Notes: a model not told the origin generated them from the letters alone. 33,477 bases of DNA from an uncultured Clostridia bacterium (GCA_946411475.1 CAMKED010000012.1:1-33477), one strand, 5' to 3'; shown: positions 22,389-30,465, counted from the first letter of the stretch. Translations and numbers: made by a program.

Positions 22389-23747
22389 CTAACTCAGAAT
22401 ATCCGCCAGCGTGTTCAAGCGGTGCTGACCGGCGATGACCACGACCCGGTCACCGGGGAGGATCATATCGCCGCCTGCGGGAATGATGGCCTTGCGGTCG
22501 CGGAGCAAACCGGCAATCAGAATATTCTTTTTCAGCTTCAGGTCCTTGAAGGGAATGCCGGTGTAGGCCGCCTCGTCGCTGACGATGAATTCGAGCGCCT
22601 CGGCCTTGCCGTCCATGAGCTGATAGAGGTTCTCAATGGAGGAGCCCATGGAGGACTGCAGGGCGCGGGCGTAGCGCAGGACGACGTTCACCACGACGGT
22701 TTTCGGCGAGATCACGTTTTCCAGACCCATCTGCGCGGCCATTTTTGCCATCTCGTCGATGTTGACTTTGGCAATGACCTTTCCCACGTGCTGCGCCTTG
22801 GCGTAGTAGGCGGCCAGAATATTCTGCTCGTCCATGCCGGTCAGGCAGACGAAGGCGTCCTGATCCTGCAGACCGACCTCCTGCAGCAGCTCCGGGTGGG
22901 TGCCGTCGCCGCAGAAGGCGGCAATGCCGGGGAGCCAGTCGCTGAACTTGTGGCAGGTTGCCCGGTCCGTGTCGATCAGGCTGACGTTGGAGCCGGAGTT
23001 CAGCAGCATTTTGGAGAGATAAAAGGCAATGCGGCTTCCGCCGAGCAGCATGACGTTCCGGGCCTGCCGCTTGGCCAGACCGGTGATCTTGAAGAGCTTC
23101 CAGAGCTCGATCCGGTCGGCGGTAATGCCAATGCGGTCCCCGGTTTGGAGCACGAAATCACCGCGGGGTATGACGACCTCGCTGCCGCGCTGGACCACGC
23201 AGACCAAAAACTTGGCTTTGAAGCGTTCACGCAGATCCACCAGTTTTTCCCCTACGAAGGGGGAATCCTCTTTCAGCAGCAGCTCCACCATTTCAAAATT
23301 GCGCCGGGAGAAGGTCTCCACCTTGGAGGCTGCGGGGAGCTTGAGGATGTGGTGCATCTCGGCGGCGGTCAGCAGCTCGGGGTTGATGGCCATGGACAGG
23401 TCGAGCTGCTGGCGAAGGAAGCCGAGGGATTTGTCGTTGTATTGGGGATTGCGGATGCGGGCGATCGTGTGCTTCGCGCCCTGGCGCTTCGCCAGGAAGC
23501 ACATCAGCATGTTCAGCTCGTCCGAGCCGGTGACGGCGATAAAGAGGTCGGTCTTCTCCACTCCGGCCTCCGACAGTGCCTCGCAGTCGGCGCCGTTGCC
23601 GGCCATGCACATGACGTCGTACTGGTTGTTCAGTTCTTCCAGCACGTCCGGGCGGTTGTCCATCGCGACAACGTCGTGCCCCTCGTTGACCAGCGCGCCG
23701 AGCAGCGCCACACCGATCTTGCCGCAGCCCACAAGTATGATTCTCAT
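22389..23747 (-). CDS. trkA: TrkA, nucleotide-binding gating subunit of the Trk potassium system
   Basis: This 452-residue protein is a tandem of two RCK units (TrkA-N plus TrkA-C), the normal length for full TrkA. The first Rossmann motif is IILVGCGKIGVALL at the N-terminus, ending in an acidic residue in AMDNRP. The second is VMLLGGSRIAFYLSK in the middle, with LIDTD. It binds NAD(H)/ATP/ADP in the cytoplasm and gates TrkH. ATG at 23747 is chosen for AAGGAG 9 nt upstream; an upstream ATG lies in repeat sequence. It is followed directly by trkH. Confidence 0.93.
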   Translation of the reverse strand: MRIILVGCGKIGVALLGALVNEGHDVVAMDNRPDVLEELNNQYDVMCMAGNGADCEALSEAGVEKTDLFIAVTGSDELNMLMCFLAKRQGAKHTIARIRNPQYNDKSLGFLRQQLDLSMAINPELLTAAEMHHILKLPAASKVETFSRRNFEMVELLLKEDSPFVGEKLVDLRERFKAKFLVCVVQRGSEVVIPRGDFVLQTGDRIGITADRIELWKLFKITGLAKRQARNVMLLGGSRIAFYLSKMLLNSGSNVSLIDTDRATCHKFSDWLPGIAAFCGDGTHPELLQEVGLQDQDAFVCLTGMDEQNILAAYYAKAQHVGKVIAKVNIDEMAKMAAQMGLENVISPKTVVVNVVLRYARALQSSMGSSIENLYQLMDGKAEALEFIVSDEAAYTGIPFKDLKLKKNILIAGLLRDRKAIIPAGGDMILPGDRVVVIAGQHRLNTLADILS

Positions 23748-23761
23748 TTTGGTTACTCCTT

Positions 23762-24006
23762 GTTCAGAGTTCAGGGTGTGTAGGGACGGCACGCTGCCGT
23801 CCACTGGGGGTAGTTGAAAGTTGAAGATGGAAAGTTGAAAGTGGTGGTATCGTTCAAATTGTCATTTGAACGATGAAGAAAACGGGATACGCGGACGGCT
23901 GCGAGCCGTCCCTACGTTCTGTGAGCAGCTATCGTTTTTTTCTTTTTGCAGATGGCAATCTGCAAAATACCGACATTTTCAACTTTCAACTTTCAACTTT
24001 CAATTT
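23762..24006 (+). repeat. Family-A element, copy 3, with GTTCAGA heptads and family-C palindromes
   Basis: Starts with GTTCAGA and GTTCAGG (about 23762-23776) and family-C GGACGGCA-CGC-TGCCGTCC (23784-23802). Then heptads AGTTGAA, AGTTGAA, GATGGAA, AGTTGAA (23812-23839) and hairpin ATCGTTCAAAT...ATTTGAACGAT. The centre holds a second family-C unit GGACGGCT-GCG-AGCCGTCC (23896-23914). Hairpin TTTTTGCAGAT...ATCTGCAAAA and inverse heptads close it. It separates trkA from ktrA within one strand direction and ends 8 nt from the ktrA stop. Confidence 0.85.
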
Positions 24007-24014
24007 CTATTCCG

Positions 24015-24662
24015 CTACCGGATCCGGAAGCATTTCCGAATGTTGCACAGCTCGCCCACCACGTAGGCGACGTCGCCCTCCTTGAAGGGACGGTCCGGCT
24101 TCGGCATTTTGACTGCGCCGTTGATCCGCAGGGAGATCAGGTTGAGCTCGTACTTTCTGCGCAGATCCAGCTCCACCAGGGTCTTGCCGTACCAATCCTC
24201 CGGCACGGCCATCTCGTAAATGGAATAACCGCCCTCGAACTGCATATAGTCCAGGATCTTCTCCGAGGAATACTTGGTGGCCAGACGCAGAGCCACCTGC
24301 TTTTCGGGGTAGACGACCTCGTCGGCCCCATTGCGCAGCAGGAATTTCTCCTGGATCTCGTTTTTGGCGCGGGCAATCACCTGCTTTGCGCCGAGGTCCT
24401 TGAGCAGAGAGGTGGTTTCCAGCGAGGTCTGGAAGTTTTCGGAGACCGTCACCACGCACAGGTCATAGTTGTCCACGCCCAGCGTGCGCAGGAAGTTGGG
24501 ATTCGTGCAGTCGCCGATCTGTGCGTCCGTGACGTAGGGCATCACGGCGTTGATCAGATTTTCCCGCACGTCCACGATCATGATCTCATAGCCCTGCTCG
24601 TTCATCTGGCGGGCCAGCATGGAGCCGAAATTACCGGCCCCCAAGATAAGAACAGACTTCAT
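24015..24662 (-). CDS. ktrA: KtrA/KtrC-type potassium uptake regulatory subunit (RCK domain)
   Basis: This 215-residue single RCK protein has half the size of TrkA, as expected for KtrA. The Rossmann motif is LILGAGNFGSMLA, with IVDVRE at the end of beta-2. It is followed by TrkA-N core ARAKNEIQEKFLLRNGADEVVYPE and a C-terminal TrkA-C domain (about 135-215). An octameric ring of KtrA gates KtrB using ATP/ADP, and in some species c-di-AMP. ATG at 24662 has AAAGGAG about 7 nt upstream. ktrB lies just upstream, separated by an AATGCAG repeat. Confidence 0.92.
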   Translation of the reverse strand: MKSVLILGAGNFGSMLARQMNEQGYEIMIVDVRENLINAVMPYVTDAQIGDCTNPNFLRTLGVDNYDLCVVTVSENFQTSLETTSLLKDLGAKQVIARAKNEIQEKFLLRNGADEVVYPEKQVALRLATKYSSEKILDYMQFEGGYSIYEMAVPEDWYGKTLVELDLRRKYELNLISLRINGAVKMPKPDRPFKEGDVAYVVGELCNIRKCFRIR

Positions 24663-24684
24663 TAGAGCTCCTTTCCATTCTATC

Positions 24685-24742
24685 AATGCAGAATGCAGAA
24701 TGCAAAATCGGTCGAATGCAGTTCATTCTGCATTTTGCATTA
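24685..24742. repeat. AATGCAG heptad array with inverse array between ktrB and ktrA
   Basis: AATGCAG, AATGCAG and AATGCAA (24685-24705) are followed by a short spacer and inverse units ATTCTGC, ATTTTGC and ATTATCC (to about 24745). The last, GGATAAT on the minus strand, contains the TAA stop of ktrB. The arms can form one long stem-loop in the intercistronic mRNA. Confidence 0.85.
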
Positions 24743-26083
24743 TCCAACTGTTACCGTGTCCAGCGGCTTCCTGCCCGGGGGATTCTTTCCGCCGGGGAGC
24801 AGGGCGTAGACCAGGGTCAGCGCGCCCACGCGGCCGAGGAACATCAATACCATCAAAATGATCCGCGAGCTCTGGTGCAGACCAGGGGTGATGCCGAGGG
24901 TCAGCCCCACGGTGCCAACGGCGGAGCTGGTCTCAAACATGCAGGTCAGCAGGGGCAGCCCCTCCACCCGGGAGAGGATCGCCGAGCCGACAGAGAACAG
25001 CATCAGGTAGAGGAACAGGATCGTACCGGCGTTCCGGATCACGTCCTGGCCGATCCGGCGGCGGAAGCACTCCACGTCGTCGCGGCGGCGGAACACGGTC
25101 ACACCGGCCAGGAATAGGACAGCGGCGGTCGTGGTTTTCATGCCGCCGGCCGTGGAACCGGGCGAACCGCCGATCAGCATCAGGCCGATCATTTGCAGGA
25201 TGCCGGGTTCGGACATCTTCGTGAGGTCCGTGGTGTTGAACCCGGCGGTACGGGTGGTGACGGACTGGAACAGCGAGCCCAGGATCCGCTCCTTCAGCGG
25301 CAGTTCGCGGTATTCCAGCAGGAAGTTCAGCGCGGCGGGAATCAGAATCAGCAGCGCCGAGGTCACGAGCACCAGCTTGGTATGCAGCCGAAGGCGGCGG
25401 AAGCGGAAACGGTTTTCTCGCAGATCCTCCCAGACCAGGAAGCCGATGCCGCCGATGATGATCAGCAGCATAATGACCGTGTTGACCAAGAGGTCCGAAC
25501 CGTAGCCGGTGAGGGAGGAGTACTTTTCCCGTACCCCCATGAGGTCAAAGCCGGCGTTGCAGAAGGCGGAGACGGAATGGAACGCGCTGTACCACAGCCC
25601 CTTGGCGAAGCCGAAATCGCGGGCGAAGACCGGCAGCAGCAGCAGCGCCCCGCACAGCTCGATGCAGACGGAGCCTCGGAGAATAAAGCCCGCTCGACGG
25701 ACGATGCCGCCCACCTGCGGCGCGGAGATGGACTGCTGCATCATATTGCGCTGGGCCAGGCTGATGCGGCGGCCCCAGAGCCGGAAGAAGGTCAGGGCCA
25801 CGGTGATGACGCCCAGACCGCCGATCTGGATCAGGATCAGGATCACAAGCTGGCCCCAGACGGACCAGTGCGTCGCCGTGTCCTGCACGACCAGGCCGGT
25901 CACGCAGGCTGCGGAGACGGAGGTGAACAGCGCGTCAGGAAAGGAGGTTGCCGTCCCGTCCCGGCTGCAAAGCGGCAGGGTCAGGATCAGGGCCCCCAGC
26001 AGGATCAGCCCTAAAAAGCCCAGAAGGATCACCCGAAAGGAAGCGGTGGTGTGGTTTTTGCGACGCAGAAAACCGATTCGCAA
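24740..26083 (-). CDS. ktrB: KtrB-type potassium channel subunit
   Basis: This 447-residue SKT-family membrane protein is shorter at the N-terminus than TrkH, as is usual for KtrB. Four pore loops are recognised: SAACVTGL, SAFCNAGFD, TTRTAGFNT and SSAVGTVGL, each with the filter glycine. It also has SPGSTAGGMKTTT, the intramembrane-loop region of the family. The start is TTG (26083), with AGGGGGT 8 nt upstream. With ktrA downstream it forms the second potassium uptake system of this cluster. The stop lies in repeat sequence. Confidence 0.92.
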   Translation of the reverse strand: MRIGFLRRKNHTTASFRVILLGFLGLILLGALILTLPLCSRDGTATSFPDALFTSVSAACVTGLVVQDTATHWSVWGQLVILILIQIGGLGVITVALTFFRLWGRRISLAQRNMMQQSISAPQVGGIVRRAGFILRGSVCIELCGALLLLPVFARDFGFAKGLWYSAFHSVSAFCNAGFDLMGVREKYSSLTGYGSDLLVNTVIMLLIIIGGIGFLVWEDLRENRFRFRRLRLHTKLVLVTSALLILIPAALNFLLEYRELPLKERILGSLFQSVTTRTAGFNTTDLTKMSEPGILQMIGLMLIGGSPGSTAGGMKTTTAAVLFLAGVTVFRRRDDVECFRRRIGQDVIRNAGTILFLYLMLFSVGSAILSRVEGLPLLTCMFETSSAVGTVGLTLGITPGLHQSSRIILMVLMFLGRVGALTLVYALLPGGKNPPGRKPLDTVTVG

Positions 26084-26101
26084 GCAGGAGACCCCCTTTC
26101 T

Positions 26102-26146
26102 GAGTTATGAGCTATAAGTTATGATTGTGCTGCGCACAAGTTATGA
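26102..26146. repeat. GAGTTAT heptad array between the MATE gene and ktrB
   Basis: GAGTTAT, GAGCTAT and AAGTTAT run in 7-nt steps from 26102 to 26122. A hairpin TTGTGC-TGC-GCACAA follows, then another AAGTTAT GAGCG. On the minus strand the TAA of the MATE gene (26143-26141) is part of this array. The array fills most of the gap 26084-26140. Confidence 0.8.
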
Positions 26147-27541
26147 GCGCTGCGCGCGTTTCGATTCGAAGCCGTGGATCCAATCCGATTTGGTGTAGTA
26201 GATGAAGTAGATGACCGAGCTGATGAACCAGGTCATCGGATACGCCCAGAACAGCAGCGTGATGTTGTGGTCGATCTGCATGGCGATCGTGATGTAGCTG
26301 ACACGCAGCACGCACCAGACGCCGAGCATAATGAACATCGGGACGAAGGCCTTGCCCGCGCCGCGGCAGATGCCCGCAATGCAGTGCGAGAAGGAGAGCA
26401 TACAGAAGAACAGAGATTCAATGTGCGCTTGCCGCACGGCGATGGCGATGGATTCCGGTTCGTCGATGAAAATCGAAACCAGCGGCCTGCCGAAAAGGAA
26501 GACGATCACGCCGATCAGCTCCGCCATGAGCACGGCGGCCAGGATCCCAAAGCGCGCGCCCTGCTTGGCCCGGTCGTATTCCTTTGCGCCGAGGTTCTGA
26601 CCGATGTAGGTGGTCAGGGCCATCGAGAAGGAGGTGATGGGCAGGAAGGCGAAGCCCTCGATCGTGCCGTAGGCGCCGAAGGCGTTGGTGCCGATGTCGC
26701 CGAAGGTGTTGACGTTGGTCTGCACCAGGACGTTGGCAAAGCCGATCACGGAGTTCTGCACGCCGGTGGGCAGACCGAAGCGCAGAATCTCACGCAGGGA
26801 TCTGCCGTCGATCCGCAGCTTGCGCAGGGACAGGGCGTAGACCGTGTCCTTCTTCATGAGCTGGCGCAGGCAGAGCAGGGCGGAGAGCGACTGGGAGATC
26901 GTCGTGGCGATGGCAGCCCAGCGAATGTCCAGGCCCAGGGGCCCGAGGAAGAGCCAGTCGAGGAAGACGTTCGTGACGGAGGAGACAATCAGGAAGTAGA
27001 GCGGGCGCTTGCTGTCGCCCACGGCGTTCATGATCCCCTTGAAGGTGTTGTACATGACCAGGGCCACAGAGCCGAGGAAGTACCAGCGCAGATAGGAGAT
27101 CGCGTAGGGGCGGAGCTTCTCGTCGAGCTGCATCCAAATGGGAATGTAGGAGGCGAGGATCGCGCCGATCACAGTCAGCGTAAGGCCGCAGAGCAGGGAG
27201 ATCAGCACGGCGGTGTGGACGGCCTTGCTCAACTGCTCCGGATCCTTGGCGCCGAAATAGCGGCTGATGACCACGCCTGCGCCCATGGACGCGCCGACGA
27301 AGAAGGAGATCATCAGAAAAATGAGGCTCGTGGAGGACTTGACCGCGCCGAAGGCGGAGTCGCCCAGATACTCGCTGACGATCCATGCGTCGGCGGTGTT
27401 GTAGAGCTGCTGGAAGAGCTGGCTCAGGAAGATCGGGAAGGCGAAAGCTGTGATGACCCGCTTCGGGTCGCCCTGCGTCAACAGGGTGGAGTCGGCGTGC
27501 CGATGCTGCGGCATGTGCATGTGGATGTACTTGAATGGCAT
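26141..27541 (-). CDS. MATE family multidrug efflux transporter
   Basis: This 466-residue, twelve-helix membrane protein has the typical MATE opening AFAFPIFLSQLFQQLYNTADAWIVSEYLG. A second-half repeat (FGLPTGVQNSVIGFANVLVQTNVNTFG; YIGQNLGAKEYDRAKQGAR) follows. Such proteins export cationic drugs by Na+ or H+ antiport; a specific substrate is not evident. The N-terminus is unusually rich in His and Met (MPFKYIHMHMPQHRHADS) before the first helix. The final residues AQRS and the TAA stop overlap the GAGTTAT repeat array. It is transcribed from a strong promoter divergent to the DUF1846 gene; its ribosome site (AGAGAGA) is weak. Confidence 0.93.
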   Translation of the reverse strand: MPFKYIHMHMPQHRHADSTLLTQGDPKRVITAFAFPIFLSQLFQQLYNTADAWIVSEYLGDSAFGAVKSSTSLIFLMISFFVGASMGAGVVISRYFGAKDPEQLSKAVHTAVLISLLCGLTLTVIGAILASYIPIWMQLDEKLRPYAISYLRWYFLGSVALVMYNTFKGIMNAVGDSKRPLYFLIVSSVTNVFLDWLFLGPLGLDIRWAAIATTISQSLSALLCLRQLMKKDTVYALSLRKLRIDGRSLREILRFGLPTGVQNSVIGFANVLVQTNVNTFGDIGTNAFGAYGTIEGFAFLPITSFSMALTTYIGQNLGAKEYDRAKQGARFGILAAVLMAELIGVIVFLFGRPLVSIFIDEPESIAIAVRQAHIESLFFCMLSFSHCIAGICRGAGKAFVPMFIMLGVWCVLRVSYITIAMQIDHNITLLFWAYPMTWFISSVIYFIYYTKSDWIHGFESKRAQRS

Positions 27542-27578
27542 GACGATGATTCTCTCTTTACTGTAAAATTTTCATTAT

Positions 27579-27607
27579 ATTATACAATATTATTATAGAT
27601 TTGTAAA
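27579..27607 (-). promoter_or_regulatory. Promoter of the MATE transporter gene
   Basis: On the minus strand TTTACA (27607-27602), 17 nt of AT-rich spacer, then a perfect TATAAT (27584-27579), followed by a second overlapping TATAAT at 27579-27574. Confidence 0.8.
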
Positions 27608-27662
27608 GCCCCGGAGGCGGCAAAACAGGGGACAAAAACAAACAAAAAGCGAAAGAAAATCC

Positions 27663-27691
27663 TTGCCTCTTTTGCCGAACTGTGGTACAAT
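27663..27691 (+). promoter_or_regulatory. Promoter of the DUF1846 gene
   Basis: TTGCCT (27663-27668), 17 nt, then TGGTACAAT with TACAAT at 27686-27691 and a TGn extension. AAAGGAGGGG follows before the ATG at 27723. Confidence 0.78.
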
Positions 27692-27722
27692 AACCGAGTG
27701 TTGAAAAAGGAGGGGACGTCCC

Positions 27723-29210
27723 ATGCGGAAACTGATCGGCTTTGATAATCAGATGTACCTCGATACCCAATCCGCCCGGATCCGGGAGCGGATTTCCCAG
27801 TTTGGCGGCAAGCTCTATCTGGAATTCGGCGGCAAGCTGTTTGACGACTACCATGCCTCCCGCGTTCTGCCCGGCTTTGCGCCGGACAGCAAGATCCGGA
27901 TGCTCCTCGAGCTCCGCGACGACGTGGAGATCGTCATTCCCATCAACGCATCCGCCATCGAGCAGAACAAGGTCCGGGGCGACCTTGGCATCACCTACGA
28001 CGAGGACGTGCTCCGGCTCATCGACGCCTTCCGCGCCGAAAAGCTCTACGTGGGCAGCGTCGTCATCACCCAGTATGCCGGTCAGGGGGGCGCGGACGTC
28101 TTCCGCCGCCGCCTGGAGCACCTCGGCATCAAGGTCTATACTCACTTTCCCATCGAGGGCTATCCGCATAACATCGCCAAGATCGTTTCGGCAGACGGCT
28201 ACGGCAAAAACGACTATATCGAGACCACAAAGCCGCTGGTGGTCGTGACCGCGCCTGGCCCCGGTTCCGGCAAGATGGCCACCTGCCTGTCTCAGCTCTA
28301 CCATCACTATGAGCGGGGCGAGGCTGCCGGATACGCCAAGTTTGAGACCTTCCCCATCTGGAACCTGCCGCTGAAGCATCCGGTGAACCTGGCCTACGAG
28401 GCCGCCACCGCCGATCTCAACGACGTGAATATGATCGACCCCTTCCACCTGGCCGCCTACGGCGAGACCACGGTGAACTATAACCGCGACGTGGAGATCT
28501 TCCCCGTTTTGCAGTCCATCTTCGAGAAGATCATGGGAAGCTGCCCCTATAAATCCCCCACGGATATGGGCGTGAACATGGTCGGCAACTGCATCGTGGA
28601 CGACGACGTGGTCTGCGAGGCCGCGCGGCAGGAGATCGTCCGCCGCTACTACGCCGCCCTCTGCGATCAGCGCAGGGGCACCGGCGCTGACGAGACCGTC
28701 TTCAAGTTAGAGCTGCTGATGAAGCAGGCCTCCGTCACCCCCGCCATCCGTCCCGTCGTGGCGCGCGCCACGCAGGCCGAGGAGGAGACCGGCGAGCCCG
28801 CCGTCTGCATCCACCTGCCCAACGGCGAGCTGGTCGTGGGCGGCGTATCGGAGCTCATGGGCCCGGCCGCCGCCGCGCTGCTGAACGCGGTGAAGTCCCT
28901 TGCGCGCACCGAGGCGCACCGCCATCTGATCACCCGTGAGGCCATCGAGCCCATCCAGAGCCTCAAAACCAAGTACCTGGGCGGCAAGAATCCCCGGCTC
29001 CATTCCGACGAGATCCTGATTGCCCTGGCCATCTCCGCCGCCACCGACGAGGAGGCAGCCAAGGCCATGAAGAAGCTGACCCGTCTGCGCGAGTGCGAGG
29101 TGCACTCCACGGTCATCCTCGGCGAGCAGGACGCCGCTACCTATGCCCGCCTCGGCATGCGCGTCACCTGCACGCCCAAGTATCAGAGCAAGAATTTGTT
29201 CCATAAATAG
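27723..29210 (+). CDS. DUF1846 (UPF0371) domain protein
   Basis: This 495-residue soluble protein matches the length and conserved text of the DUF1846 family. It opens IGFDNQMYLDTQSARIRERISQFGGKLYLEFGGKLFDDYHASRVLPGF. Middle segments include VVTAPGPGSGKMATCLSQLYHH, which looks nucleotide-binding, and FETFPIWNLPLKHPVNLAYEAATADLND. Structures of the family are known, but the biochemical role is, to my knowledge, unsettled. The start is ATG at 27723 with AAAGGAGG upstream. The TAG stop is directly followed by a GGATCAG heptad array. Confidence 0.92.
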   Translation: MRKLIGFDNQMYLDTQSARIRERISQFGGKLYLEFGGKLFDDYHASRVLPGFAPDSKIRMLLELRDDVEIVIPINASAIEQNKVRGDLGITYDEDVLRLIDAFRAEKLYVGSVVITQYAGQGGADVFRRRLEHLGIKVYTHFPIEGYPHNIAKIVSADGYGKNDYIETTKPLVVVTAPGPGSGKMATCLSQLYHHYERGEAAGYAKFETFPIWNLPLKHPVNLAYEAATADLNDVNMIDPFHLAAYGETTVNYNRDVEIFPVLQSIFEKIMGSCPYKSPTDMGVNMVGNCIVDDDVVCEAARQEIVRRYYAALCDQRRGTGADETVFKLELLMKQASVTPAIRPVVARATQAEEETGEPAVCIHLPNGELVVGGVSELMGPAAAALLNAVKSLARTEAHRHLITREAIEPIQSLKTKYLGGKNPRLHSDEILIALAISAATDEEAAKAMKKLTRLRECEVHSTVILGEQDAATYARLGMRVTCTPKYQSKNLFHK

Positions 29211-29333
29211 GGATCAAGGATCAGGGCTCAGGAATCAAGGCGGGTTCAGAGTTCAGCGTTCAGGGTTCAGAGTCTGTAGCGCGGGCAATCTGCCCGCAGC
29301 TCTTGTTCGTACTTGCCCGTAGGGAGCGATGCG
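29208..29333 (+). repeat. GGATCAG and GTTCAGA heptad arrays followed by family-C palindromes
   Basis: Beginning one base after the stop codon: GGATCAA, GGATCAG, GGCTCAG and GAATCAA (29211-29238). Then GTTCAGA, GTTCAGC, GTTCAGG and GTTCAGA in perfect 7-nt steps (29244-29271). Then TGTAGC with GCGGGCAA/TGCCCGC arms (about 29275-29299) and a last GTAGGG unit with a GAGCG/CGCTC stem (29314-29333). Confidence 0.88.
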
Positions 29334-29382
29334 CTCAACGCTCCAATCATTGATTGTCTGTGCATTCTATAACAGCAAATAG

Positions 29383-29434
29383 AATAAACACAACACCCGC
29401 AAACTATTATTGCTTTGCGGGTGTTGTGTTTATT
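29383..29434. terminator. 21-bp perfect stem, bidirectional terminator
   Basis: The arms 29383-29403 and 29414-29434 are perfectly complementary (centre ACACCCGCAAA/TTTGCGGGTGT) with a 10-nt loop and A/T-rich outer ends. It lies between the convergent DUF1846 and lipoprotein genes. Confidence 0.85.
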
Positions 29435-29447
29435 GATATGAAACCAA

Positions 29448-30359
29448 CTAATTTAGGTAATAATCTACCAGTTCCGCAAGATTCGACGAACCGCTTTCTA
29501 ATTTTGCAGCGTCAAATTTGCAAATCAACACAATGTCAGCCTTGGCCTCGCCACTAATGCTCAACAGGATTGAGTACAAAGTACTGAAGGCCTCTCGGTC
29601 GGCATAGATATGCCAAAAATCCATAACATTACTGCCTTCTGGTGTGATTTCTATTGAAAAATGTGTTTTCTCATAATTTGAGTATCCCCAATTGTAGTAA
29701 TCGTCCAGTTCAGCTTTGCCGGAGATAACGAACAGTTTTCCGTCGTTGTTTGCTTTGTCATAACGAATGATCTTTTCATCCGGCAACTCTCCGTATTTCT
29801 GATTGAGACCGTCAAGCATTTCGTCTGTCAGCTGTTTTTGCACCATTGTGAAAAGATCGTACACATCTGCTGTTTCTCCGTTCTTGCCAGATATGTCATA
29901 ACGTGTCAGCTTTGGCGATTCTACGTCAGCATAGCAGGTATCTCCGTTTTCTTTATTAAAAACGTCGAGAATGATGTTCTCTGCGCCTTCATCGCTGAAA
30001 TACTGGAATCCAACTTGCGTTGGGTCATCATCAAAGCTGTATTTAATGGTATGAACGCTAAACAAATCGGGATGCTGGTTATCTTTGAAATAAACATAGC
30101 GGTTTTGCCTGTTTGTGTTTTTAATGAAAGCAAGCAAACCTTCCTCGTTATAAGTAATAATATCTAGCGTGTGAAGCTGGAAAATAGCAAAAATGTTATG
30201 CTCCGGGTCTTTCCATGTGCCTTCTACGTTGTCAAAAAGACGCATGTTCTGATGGCTAAGATCATTTTCGTCATAGGATATTTCAGGCGCGCCGCAAGAG
30301 GAAAACAGCAAGACAAGGATGGATAAGGCGAGAAACGTACAGATTCGTTTTCTAAACAT
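29448..30359 (-). CDS. Lipoprotein of unknown function
   Basis: This 303-residue protein has a signal MFRKRICTFLALSILVLLFSSC with lipobox FSSC and lipidated Cys22. The mature part is polar and rich in Asp, Asn and Tyr (GTWKDPEHNIFAIFQLHTLDIITYNEEG, FWHIYADREAF). I recognise no family. ATG at 30359 has AGGAGG about 8 nt upstream; an ATG further up lies in the operator. Codon usage is clearly more AT-rich than in the rest of the window, as in the adjacent regulator, suggesting the two arrived together. Transcription is probably controlled by the divergent HTH protein through two palindromic sites. Confidence 0.75.
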   Translation of the reverse strand: MFRKRICTFLALSILVLLFSSCGAPEISYDENDLSHQNMRLFDNVEGTWKDPEHNIFAIFQLHTLDIITYNEEGLLAFIKNTNRQNRYVYFKDNQHPDLFSVHTIKYSFDDDPTQVGFQYFSDEGAENIILDVFNKENGDTCYADVESPKLTRYDISGKNGETADVYDLFTMVQKQLTDEMLDGLNQKYGELPDEKIIRYDKANNDGKLFVISGKAELDDYYNWGYSNYEKTHFSIEITPEGSNVMDFWHIYADREAFSTLYSILLSISGEAKADIVLICKFDAAKLESGSSNLAELVDYYLN

Positions 30360-30380
30360 AAAATAGCCTCCTTTCATAAG

Positions 30381-30401
30381 ATGACATTCAGTGAATGTCA
30401 T
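30381..30401. promoter_or_regulatory. Operator 1 (ATGACA-N9-TGTCAT)
   Basis: A perfect palindrome (30380-30402, GATGACATTC and complement around AGT). It lies just downstream of the lipoprotein -10 box, around its expected transcription start, and overlaps the -35 region of the regulator. Confidence 0.8.
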
Positions 30402-30410
30402 CTATCCTGG

Positions 30411-30439
30411 ATTATAGCATATAATCTCCAATATGACAA
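30411..30439 (-). promoter_or_regulatory. Promoter of the lipoprotein gene
   Basis: On the minus strand TTGTCA (30439-30434), 17 nt, then a perfect TATAAT (30416-30411). The -35 overlaps operator 2. On the plus strand a TATAAT at 30420-30425 is the probable -10 of the regulator gene. Confidence 0.78.
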
Positions 30440-30453
30440 GCACTAAATGTCAT
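30433..30453. promoter_or_regulatory. Operator 2 (ATGACA-N9-TGTCAT)
   Basis: The same half-sites and spacing as operator 1, with centres 52 bp apart, close to five helical turns. It covers the -35 of the lipoprotein promoter and the expected start point of the regulator transcript, and ends 4 nt before the regulator ribosome site. Confidence 0.8.
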
Positions 30454-30465
30454 TTTGGAGGTTTC

